From assembly GCA_013407085.1 (NCBI GenBank), contig JACCGJ010020207.1, forward strand, positions 1 to 64,000: a stretch of DNA of 64,000 bases. Direction: 5' to 3'. This DNA is from Atriophallophorus winterbourni. Lineage: Eukaryota; Platyhelminthes; Trematoda; Plagiorchiida; Microphallidae. Both the position numbers and the translations under genes were made by a program. Below are positions 55,606 to 64,000 of the stretch, piece by piece (position 1 is the first letter of the stretch; every line of letters starts with the position of its first letter). The notes beneath the pieces are model-generated. The model ran no database searches. It worked only from the letters and a program-made list of their open reading frames with translations, and was not told the origin of the DNA.

Positions 55606-56654
55606 CAATTTACTACTCTAAATTGTTCGGACCAAAGGTTTTAGTGGAACGTTCTGAGTATTCAATTGAAACAGGAATCGAAACGTTGTGCGATATTTCG
55701 ATAAATCCAATGATTGTTGCAAGTCATTTGCTCAAACTAAAGGTAAGAAAATCTCCAGGAGCGGATGGCATCACACCGGATTTGCCCAGGTTCTGTCACC
55801 GTCAGCTTTCTGAACCGCTCCCCAGCCTGTTTAACTATTCGTTGTTTAAGGGAGTTGTACCGAAAGATTGGAAGTTTGGCGTGATAACACCTATCTTCAA
55901 AGGCGGTTGCCGATCTGACGCTGCAAATTATCGTCCCGTCACACTTTTACCCGTTATTGCTAAGCTGATGGAACGTATAGTCTCGGAAAGTATAGTTGCA
56001 CACTTCGAATCGCATAATTTATTTCGCCAGCGTAGCATGGATTTCGATCTCACCAATCTTGTCGCACAAATCTTCTCCTCACGTTAGACGGCTGGAGATG
56101 GATAAAAGTTCTTGCATCCACGTCTGTTACCCAGGCATTTCGAAAGCTTTTGACAGAGTCAATCATCATTTGCTTCTGCAAAAACTGATGCGTTTAGGAA
56201 TATGTGATCCACTCCTCTTATGGTTGTGCGACTATCTGTCAGATCGCGACGCCCGAGTTAAAGTTAACGGAGCGCTATCCCAAACGTTCAAAACCACCAG
56301 TGGAGTCCCACTAGGGTCTGTGCTAGGCCTGCTCCTCTTTCTGTTGTACATAAATGATTTACCCCCCCCCTCATATCGTCCAAAATGGTCCTGTTCGCGG
56401 ATGATATGAAAATTTGGACGCCAATAAGTTCTGCAGAGGATTGTGAGAAACCGCAAACGGATTTGGACAGCGTGTCGAATTGGGCGGCCATGAATGACAT
56501 GTCATTCAACATACAGAAATGTAAGATGCTCCAACTTGGCAAAAATATTCCTTGGACATATCGATTGGGAACTGAAAACCTAGCATGGAGATCGTTAGAA
56601 AAAGATCTTGGAGTGTGGATTAGCGGGAACCTGAAGAGCACAGCGCACTGTTAG
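55584..56654 (+). pseudogene. CR1 copy D, ORF2 reverse transcriptase (three frames)
   Basis: Frame 55,584-56,087 holds RKSPGADGITPDL and GGCRSDAANYRPV. Frame 55,996-56,409 holds motif A GISKAFDRVNH (Gly for the usual first Asp) and motif B SGVPLGSVLGL (Leu for Gln). A run of nine C at 56,362-56,370 shifts the frame right after INDLP. The frame at 56,385-56,654 then has the catalytic FADDMKIW. A stop after TAHC ends this part. Confidence 0.85.
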
Positions 56655-56762
56655 AACATATATCGACGTGCAAACAGATTGTTAGGTAACTTTCGAAGAA
56701 TATTTGGAAGATTCTCTCTGGTAACGTTACGAAGGATAATGAATGCCTAACTTCGCCCTACG

Positions 56763-57119
56763 ATGGAGTATGCGGTAGAGGTCTGGGCTCCCTGGCTGCG
56801 AAAGGATATTGATCTCTTGGATAAAATCTATCATAGACCAACAAAGTTAGTGATGGGTCTTCGCATTGTTCCGTACACCGAAAGATTGCGACGTTTGGGT
56901 CTATGCGACTTTACCCAAAGGAGGATACGACACGATATTATTCTGACTTATACAATTGTGTCTACCGAAGGACATCCACTAAAACACTTGCTTGATGTGC
57001 GTGAAGGGAAAGTGACACGCGGACATACCTTATCCCTTTACGTCCCAAGTTCCCGTATTGATTGTCGGCGCCATTTTTTCGCCATACGTGCTATATTTCT
57101 TTGGAATTCCCTACCCTAA
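56763..57119 (+). pseudogene. CR1 copy D, ORF2 C-terminal domain
   Basis: Contains MEYAVEVWAPWL, DKIYHRPTKLV, RRLGLCDFTQRRIRHD, SSRIDCRRHFFAIRAI and FLWNSLP. These are the same conserved blocks as at the end of the other CR1 copies. A stop follows at 57,119. Confidence 0.82.
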
Positions 57120-57507
57120 CATGTGGTGGACTCTCCTTGCCTGGCGGCGTTTAAAGTGGAATTGGACTTACATATGCAAAAGAATAACATTTGTGAGCCT
57201 TACATTTGATATTCTCTATTGCTTTTATACTATTTTATTTTTCACGTTTTATAAATACCGTAATCCTGTGGTGTTGTAACGTATTAACTTTTTTAACCAT
57301 AAATCTTTGAATTGAATTTGAATTTGAAGTATAGAAATGAACGTGAGTGCGGCATCAGAAAAAGGCTTTCGTATATTTTTTGGAGATATGTTATATATGA
57401 ACACATCATTCTTCAGAAAAATTACAAAGCATATTTAATCGTTTCGATTAATATTTAAAAATAGATTCTATTTTGAGTTGAGTAATAAAACAGACATCTT
57501 ATATCAT

Positions 57508-57797
57508 GGGTTCGAATATGTGCCGGTGGTACCCAATTCCCGCTTGAACTGTATGTGTCTGTTTTACGTGGAACATTTTACCTACTACCGTTGCTCACTC
57601 CACTAGCTTGCATGAATGTAAAACGAAATAAGAAGACAATTTTCATTGAATAATTCGTTTCCTGAACACTTATATACTGCTTAATCTAATTCCTTGTTTA
57701 TACACATACATTTCATTTTTTACCATCCTATGGATGTTGTTAAGTTTGTTGCTTTTTAGACCATTAAAAATCTTGATTTACCTTAAATTACCTTGAA
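57508..57797 (+). mobile_element. CR1-like 3'-end relic
   Basis: Similar to 43,170-43,487 ('cgaatatgtgc', 'ggtacccaattcccgc', 'gcttgcatgaatgtaaaacg', 'accatcctatgg') with the same 'accttgaat' tail. A short internal stretch present in the other copy is missing after 'gaactgta'. It lies immediately downstream of copy D as a separate insertion of another subfamily. Confidence 0.75.
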
Positions 57798-58329
57798 TCA
57801 ACTCATTCATAGGCGAGTCATGTTTGACAATCATAGAACTTTTCCTGCGAGCAAACTTTGCTTTAGTTCAGTGGTGCATCGATCGGAATAACCTAAGTTT
57901 ACCATTCTATTTCATTAAAACTCCATCAATCCCTATATATTCACACAGAAGCAAAATTTATATTTTCCTTGGGGTAAACAAGTATAAAATATATTTTACT
58001 TTAACGTTGAATACATTATTGAACACATTTCGTGTGAATGAGAGAAATCTGGGTCATGTTGCATTCAGGTTAACTATATTTTGTGTCAAAATGTGCACCT
58101 ATTCTGTTGTGAATCGACCGTAATTAACCAGATTTTACAATTATCATATTATTTAAATTTCAAGACATGTTTTCAATAAATGAGCTTTTAGGGTAATTGC
58201 GAAGTGGGTTTGTTGACATTCCTTGGTCGACTTACATCAGTAATATGCATCTCAATTATATGATTATCTCAGATTGTGCACCATGTAACATCGCTTATTT
58301 ATGAAGTGTATTATCGGTAAGTGCTAATC
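57798..58329. other. Unassigned AT-rich DNA
   Basis: One 99-codon open frame (57,824-58,123) has no recognisable motif. I do not call it a gene. Confidence 0.4.
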
Positions 58330-59137
58330 ACACGATTCAGAATGATAAACTAAACAGAGGATAACGAAGTTAATCACGAACCCTTATCAATTCATGTTTT
58401 CCAATAACCGGATGAAATCGACAAAATCTTTAGAAATACGATGAGATGAGAAACGCCGGCAGTTATTTAGCTATATTCGTCGAGGTCGGTCCAAAGTGCC
58501 CAGCATGATGGGTGTTTAAATTGGACAGGTTAGCATGTGTTCATTTCATTGTCAAGTGTGCAATTTACGCGTCCTAACAATTGATGTCCTCTTTTATTCG
58601 GGATTCGTGTGTGAGTGCTATTTGCTTTGTGCTATCAACCAATGTGCGCGAAACGCGATGCTAAGTTAATTGTCCTGAACCCTTTGAAACAAGGTAATAA
58701 CTTTAAGAACAGGATTTGGGATCGATTGGCCTCATGATGCGGAAACTGAAAAAACCGAATGTTTGAAAATATCATAACCAATTTAAACGATGGATGTTCT
58801 AAAATGGTAAATTGTTCGATTACAGATCATGTGATATACACAAGCAACCAAATATAGCGTGAATAAGGAGCAATTTTCACGCGGTTCTCCACTACGTGTC
58901 ACGAAGATTTGGATGGAAAATCTCACGAGCAGCTGAGGCGATTGCGTCCAAAATCGTTAGACCCATCTTATTGATCGGAAAGGATTATGTCGTTGTACAT
59001 TAATTGCACATGTCAACAACTATTTGGTCCGAACTGTTTTGCGTATTAACACGTGATATTGATTTTAATGGAATGATCAATGTTGAATTAATCCAATGTA
59101 ATGGAAAATGTTTGTGACCGATCGGGGAATCATAACC

Positions 59138-59752
59138 ATGAAAAAATAAAGTTTGTAATGATTCGGTGAGAGTAGTTTATTGGGAACGTTCCGTTTCTGA
59201 CACAGAATCTTCGTCAGACCAAGGGTGTCAATACGAACAGAGATCAAGCTTAAATTGCATTCACCTGACCAATCATAATCTGGTTAAGAACTGCACAGTC
59301 AATGGTGGGTTCTGCCCATGTTAAGAACTACAGGCGCGTTCAATATCAACTGAGGCACCACCACCCCTACGTGCCGTATAATCCCTTAATTGTTTAAGTC
59401 TTGGTAGGTGTGAATGACATCTGCTGACAGATTAGCGCGATTGCGTAACCGGTGCGCACACTAGGGGTTACGCACGCTAATGTTTATCCGCTGCATGACC
59501 GGACGCCAGATTGTGGAGATATCAGCCCCATCCACCTTATTGACAACATTCTTACCAGCCTTTGTTATCTCAACCGCCTCAGCGTGAAGTCGTTCCATGT
59601 ATGGTTTTAATCCCCGCCTTATCACTTCTACGTTATCAAGATCTGCGCTGTGACTTGTGTCCAGCACGTGTTCAGCTTGTGCCGAATCTCTTATCAGTGT
59701 TTGGTTTTCACTGGAATTGCGTGGCTGCATACAAAATTTATTTTTTCATGGT
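59138..59752 (-). mobile_element. Penelope-derived fragment with mirrored ends
   Basis: The minus strand encodes the C-terminal end of the GIY-YIG domain (TLIRDSAQAEHVLDTSHS to WRPVMQRINISVRNP, 59,461-59,730) and the 3' UTR. Both ends carry the same terminal sequence in inverted orientation: 'aaccatgaaaaaataaa' at 59,138 and 'ttattttttcatggtt' at 59,752. The GIY-YIG catalytic core itself is missing. No clear target duplication was seen. Confidence 0.78.
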
Positions 59753-60124
59753 TGAATTAATCCATTTCAATTCTATTACGCTTGTATTGCAAATCATGAT
59801 TGGAAAATCCGAAGAGGTTTCTTCGCTCTTTTCTTTTCTTTTGTTAAATGTCATATGATTAGATTATGCTATTTTATATTTTGCATCCTATATGATAAAA
59901 ATTTATAGAAGAAAATCATATTGTGAGCAACTCAGTAATAATAATTAACTGTCTGAACGCAAGGTGGATGTCAGCACATTTGGCTAAATTTCGCGAGCCT
60001 AAGATGTTACGTCCATTATAACAAAAGCTTGCTACTGTCTCTAAACTTGATGATATTAAACTTTGGATGATGTGAAACTCAGTGGGGGATTGGGTTATTT
60101 TACAAACAGAATTAAAGTAAAAGT

Positions 60125-60560
60125 ATGTCTTTTATCAGGTTCGCATGTGTTAAGTGTTACAGGTTAGAACCCCACTCGCAACTCAAGGATATATTTATTG
60201 TGGATTCAAATTTTGTTGAACAATATCACCGATGTCCAGATCTCCGCAAAATAGAAGCCATTCAGATAATGTCGCATCTTCAGTTCTCCCTTACACTACG
60301 TTTATTTTTCGGATTAATCAGCCACTATGACGAATTTAAATAATCGATTCGTGAGAAACGAGAGCCGTTAAACAACCTATTGAAGAAAGATGTCACCTGA
60401 GAGAGGTCAGAAAAGACTCAAACTGCTTTCCAGAGAATGACAGCTGTACCGAATTTTCTTGCACATTAGGACCCGGGAAACTTCATTCTAGTGATGTAAG
60501 ACGCATTCAGATATTGGATGTGAGCCGTCGTAACACGTTTTCTGTGATATAACCACGAAA
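60125..60560 (+). pseudogene. Ty3/gypsy RT-RNase H junction, relic
   Basis: The plus frame contains RKIEAIQ, then TLRLFFGLISHYDEF, a stop, then EPLNNLLKKDVT, a stop, SEKTQTAFQRM, LAH, DPG, and a DAF where RNase H starts with a DAS-type motif. The order and spacing match the gypsy RT thumb to RNase H region ('LRSFLGL.NYY.KF', 'PL..LL.K...W.W...C..AF', 'DAS'). It is clearer than in the tandem units and supports their identification. Confidence 0.78.
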
Positions 60561-61080
60561 GCGGTGAGCTCTAACATGAACAGAACAAAATTACATTAAC
60601 ATAGAGAAGTAAACACTAGCTATCACAATTGTATGCAGAAATTTCATCAAAATGCTATACGGACCAAAGAATAAACTAATGTGCAATCACACGCTACTAA
60701 TAGCTAATTTGCATTAAAGCAAGACATTCGGGTGTACACATCTTGTAGGCTACTGATATAGTCAACAAATATTTGCCGGTATAGCTTCGATATCAAGTAC
60801 ATTTCGAACAGAAAATTTGAGCAAACCAATGATCTCTCACATTTGATGGCTGACGGAAACAATATCGAAGGAGACACCCTAGCCCAGACAACTGTAGAGC
60901 TAGATCGGATGTCCACTCACAGCGAAAACAGAGAAATTACCTGCAACAATAGACACAATCCGACAAGGCACGCTAGAAGACATTTTATCTAGCTTGTGTA
61001 CTAATAACACAGATCCAATTGACACAACTTTTAAAAATTCGGAGCATCAAAAATTTCGAGAACGTCATCAGAAGTTACTC
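60561..61080. other. Unassigned AT-rich DNA
   Basis: Nothing recognisable. Confidence 0.4.
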
Positions 61081-61460
61081 CAAGATTCAAGATTTATGGT
61101 TAAAAAATCAAATTGCTCTACAGTACCATAGGATATACGTATAAAAAATTAAAAAAAATCGTTACTTGTATGATGTTATCCATGTTCTTCAAAGGTGAAG
61201 CAACAATAATCCCCAATGGCGACACAGACTGAGGGATGAGAATCTTTGGATGGACGGTAGTTCCGTGCGTTAAAAAATATAGACATCAATAGGTAGGGAC
61301 CAATGCAGTAGTTCTCAACATAAGGTTTAGTAACCTTTGTTTAAAGATGTGCTCGTTCGCTGAGGTAACAATATCTGTCGGCAAGCTATTCCACAAGAAG
61401 CATACACGAACAGCGAAGAAGTGACGACGACAATTCAATCGTTAGATGGAATTCGAAGGG

Positions 61461-63005
61461 TCAACGGGTGGCTGCGTGTGAGGACAACGGAACCAAACTT
61501 GAAGAGGTGATCAGAGGGTGGGATTTCGCGTAGATGATTCGATATGTCAGAGTGAGTTCGTGTAGGATACGTCTGCGCTCGATGGTGCACAGTCCAAGTC
61601 TGGTCCGTCGCTGCTTAAAGGTTAAATTATTCAATCCGGTAACCATTTTGGTTGCCTTGTGATAAATTCGTTCGAGGAGCGAGATGTTTTTTCCATCCAT
61701 GGCGTCCAAGCTTGTACAGCGTAGTCAACGACAGGATCTGTGTAAGTGTTTAGTATTTTCGCGAGTGAATGTGGTGAGAAACGTCCGAAAATGCTTTTCA
61801 GTAAACCGAGCAAGCTGCACGCACGCTTGTAGACTGCTTCGCACTGTAGGCTGTTCTTCAAAGTGACAGACACCCAGATTCCGAGATCTCTTTGTGATGT
61901 ACTCCATTCAAGCGGGTGGCTGCCAATTGTATAGGTAAAGAGAAAGGTTTTTCCGACTCGCAACATTTTGCACTTGCGGAAATTAAACGGCAGTTTGTTT
62001 TCGATTGACCACTGGTGCAGCTTATTCAAATCTCCTTGCAGAACTTGACAGTCCTCGATAGAGTTGACCTTCGTCCAGATTTTTACATCGTCTGCGAATA
62101 AAACAAGCTTACATACTAGTAAGTTCGGTAGATCGTTTATAAATATGAGAAACAGTGTCGGACTGAGAACCGAACCCTGAGGGACTCCGCTTGTGGCTTC
62201 AATTGTTCGAGAAGTTTCACCGTCTATTCTGACTTTTACTTTGCGTCCTGACAGGTAATTTGTGAACCATGTTAGTAAGTTTCCGATACCGCCAATATTC
62301 TGCAGCTTCTGAAGCAGTAAGGAGTGATCACTCTGTGGAATGCTTATATATATCTAACTAACCGGCATGGACAGAACCCCCTCCGTCTAGTGCTTGCGTC
62401 CAGTCATTTAGAGTCGTGAGCAAGTTAGACAGGCATGAATATGTTTTCCTAAATACGTGTTGTGTGAAAGTTATTAGCTGATGGTTCTCGAGATGTTCAA
62501 CAAGTCGTTCACGCACCAGGCGTTCCAAAATTTTAGAAACCGGTGAAAGATGCGTCACGGGGCGGTAATTTGCAGGATCAGAACGACTGCCCCCTTTGTA
62601 GATTGGTGTGATAACGCCGGTTTTCCATTAAGTTGGTACGGTCCCCGTATTCAATGGGTGCCTGAATAGACCACAAAGCTCCAGCTCGCATGACTTCAGA
62701 ACAGCAGGTGTTATTCCATCATTTCCTGGTGATTTGCGAACGTTCAGCCCGCGTAAATGCATTCGCACAACCGCAGGATTTACCTCGATGTTACTAAGGC
62801 ATTCGACCTGTAGTGGGCGCGGCAAAGACGTCAGCGTTGACAATTTTTTTGGACAAAATACTTGCGTATAAAATGATATTAGGGCATCAGCTGTATCCTT
62901 GACATTATCAGTCAGTCCGTTCTCTGCCTGGATAGGAAATACACGTGGTTTAACCTTGGTCGCGGTGTTTACGATGGTGTGCAGCAACTTAGGATGACGT
63001 TCCAT
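61461..63005 (-). pseudogene. CR1 copy E, ORF2 reverse transcriptase and C terminus
   Basis: Frames 62,628-63,005 (RKSPGNDGITP), 62,358-62,558 (QHVFRKTYSC), 61,631-62,029 (PFNFRKCKM) and 61,461-61,709 (LERIYHKATK) cover the domain in pieces. The catalytic box FADDVKIW is readable at about 62,080-62,105 and keeps both Asp codons, unlike copy C. Motif A around 62,330-62,360 is damaged by small deletions. A deletion near 62,670 removes part of the GPLSGLF block. Confidence 0.83.
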
Positions 63006-63013
63006 CTGGCCGA

Positions 63014-63791
63014 TCAGATTCCAATGGTGATATTGTTGTCTTCTCGGATTAAGGACGTCACCTTTTTACGAAAACTACGAAAGTGTTCCCAAGATGCGTC
63101 TGTTCGTTTCATTTTGTGTGCAGCCCATGCGGAATTTCGCATGGCTATCCACTTCCGAGTGCGGCTTCGGAGTTTGAAGCAATATGTTCTTGATTTCCTT
63201 TTGAGAACACAGGTAGAATTTTCGTTTAATTTTGTACCGATATAACTTAACAGACTAGAACAATGAGTATCTGCATTCGTAAGATCGAGATGTTTTTCAT
63301 CCATAATCGTAATGGCACCGCGAAGGCCGAAGTAATTGACTCTCCTGATGAACTTATCGTCGCCCGACGCCCTTCTGGCGTTGCACACGAATTCGAATGA
63401 CAACACCAGATGGTCACTTACCCCCAAAGGACTATGATACTGCACTGAATCTACTGCTGTTGCTTCGGAGGTTAATACCAGATCTAGAATTGATGATTCA
63501 TTAAGGCCCCTTTGTCGAGTGAATGAATGGACATGGTTTTATAGGGGAGTGAAAGTGATTATCTCACGGAATTTGTACTCAAGGGATTGTTGAGTATGAA
63601 CACTTTGGTGTAGAGATGTGGAAGGTTAAAATCACCCATTATTAACAATTGGCATCCTCTACGGTTTCCAGCGTTGCGCATCATTTGTAACAACCTTTCA
63701 TTGTGGGCATCGGAAGAGTTGGGCGAGCGGTAGATCACATCAAGTATGCAGTTCTCTCCAGTTTCGAAGCGAAGGCCACACCACATGGTGT
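63014..63791 (-). pseudogene. CR1 copy E, ORF2 endonuclease C-terminal part and linker
   Basis: The linker and endonuclease end are open at 63,014-63,445 (LGVSDHLVLSF, SRTRKWIAMRN). The upstream part at 63,559-63,791 has VIYRSPNSS and MGDFNLPH. A one-base loss near 63,605 shifts the frame after NLPHLYTK. The N-terminal catalytic Glu region is absent because of the 5' truncation. Confidence 0.82.
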
Positions 63792-64000
63792 GAAGTTTGG
63801 CTTGGAGAAACCATCGCCGGTTAACCACCGATGCCACATGGGAGACCTTTCGAAATCTTAGAAACCAGGTCATTAAACTTATTGCTGAAGACAAAATATA
63901 GTATCAAGCTGACATAATGTCTAAAATGAAACGGAATCCAAAGCTTCTTTACCAGATTGTGAACAAGCAGTTTTCAGTGAAACCAGGAGTTGCGGCCTTA
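63792..64000 (+). mobile_element. CR1-like element, copy F, linker and RT entrance (runs off the window)
   Basis: The plus strand reads LAWRNHRRLTTDATWETF, RNLRNQVIKLIAEDK, a TAG near 63,900, then YQADIMSKMKRNPKLLYQ and a KPGV motif. It is the same linker-RT entrance as at the start of copy A ORF2. It begins abruptly next to copy E in the opposite orientation and continues beyond the window. Confidence 0.8.

Larger units (their letters stand above)
53100..57330 (+). mobile_element. CR1-like non-LTR retrotransposon, copy D
   Basis: The order is probable 5' UTR, ORF1 with PHD-like finger, ORF2 with AP endonuclease and RT, C-terminal blocks, and a 3' end near 57,330 ('tttgaattgaatttgaattt'). 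It is of the same general family as copy C but of a different subfamily. It has a complete domain order with several frameshifts and a shortened ORF1. The 5' limit is not defined by any duplication I can see. Confidence 0.83.
58330..60560 (+). mobile_element. Ty3/gypsy-type relic, related to the 3.7-kb units (interrupted)
   Basis: This is an inverted and more diverged relative of the units at 7,128-23,090. Its sequence follows the minus strand of those units ('aagatttttag...gatgagaaacgcc' near 58,430, 'gtattaacacgtg' near 59,040, the 'aaaatccgaagagg' block near 59,800, and the RT segment at 60,125). A Penelope fragment splits it at 59,138-59,752. It keeps a readable RT/RNase H segment. Confidence 0.7.
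61081..63791 (-). mobile_element. CR1-like non-LTR retrotransposon, copy E (5'-truncated)
   Basis: This is a close relative of copy C in the same orientation. It covers the 3' end ('aagattcaagattt' at 61,081), the C-terminal blocks, the RT, the linker and the C-terminal two thirds of the endonuclease. It stops in the endonuclease at 63,791, where the sequence leaves the copy C alignment after 'ccacatggtgt'. It lacks the CR1 fragment that interrupts copy C. Confidence 0.87.

Noticed and set aside
57824..58123. 99-codon frame with hydrophobic stretches
   Set aside because: No motif, no neighbour context and an AT-rich setting, so it is probably a chance frame.
1..64000. tRNA, rRNA or other structured RNA genes
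   Set aside because: I looked for tRNA-type box A and B arrangements and conserved rRNA strings by eye and found none I could support. A covariance-model scan would be needed to exclude them.

Overview
This window looks like intergenic, repeat-dominated nuclear DNA of a metazoan. I found no host gene exon, rRNA or tRNA gene. Every reading frame longer than about 150 codons that I could assign belongs to a transposable element. The mixture is AT-rich DNA, CR1-like non-LTR elements whose ORF1 carries a PHD-like Cys-rich finger, RTE-like elements, Penelope-like elements with a GIY-YIG endonuclease, decayed Ty3/gypsy pol, and hAT and pogo-like DNA transposons. It fits a flatworm (trematode-like) genome best, but that is an inference from element content and the species is not determined.

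Layout. 1-4,790: old, mostly unassigned DNA with copies of a roughly 240-bp dispersed repeat (called DR240 here) and two CR1 relics. 4,790-23,268: an apparent higher-order array, [CR1 copy A][gypsy unit 1][gypsy unit 2 with an RTE insertion][CR1 copy B][gypsy unit 3][start of unit 4]. Each unit is about 3.7 kb and carries decayed minus-strand Ty3/gypsy RT/RNase H sequence. 23,269-26,250: an RTE 3' end split by a 2.6-kb hAT transposon with clear terminal inverted repeats (TIRs) and an 8-bp target duplication (TSD). 26,340-36,700: tandem copies of a roughly 1.3-kb AT-rich repeat, broken by a 1.0-kb pogo-like transposon, a second RTE type and a 3.5-kb Penelope-like element, and ending in a large inverted duplication. 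36,700-40,960: unassigned DNA, DR240 copies and a (TA)n tract. 40,966-46,200: the most complete element, a minus-strand CR1 (copy C) with an open ORF1 and a broken ORF2, itself split by a CR1 3' fragment. 46,200-53,100: relics (Penelope, DR240, a possible RTE 5' fragment). 53,100-57,800: a plus-strand CR1 (copy D) with several frameshifts, then another CR1 3' end. 58,330-60,560: a plus-strand gypsy relic split by a Penelope fragment. 61,081-63,791: a second copy (E) of the copy C family. 63,792-64,000: start of another CR1 RT running off the window.

The elements do not form a pathway; the useful information is in their nesting. Several insertions can be paired with an uninterrupted copy of the same target elsewhere in the window (hAT, pogo-like, RTE-2, Penelope, the CR1 fragment in copy C), so their ends and relative order can be read directly. 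All RT and transposase genes carry at least one disabling lesion. I see no previously undescribed multi-gene system. The most unusual structures are the hAT element whose ends and introns are filled with GCGAA/TTCGC motifs, the higher-order gypsy/CR1 array, and the Penelope copies with inverted or mirrored ends.
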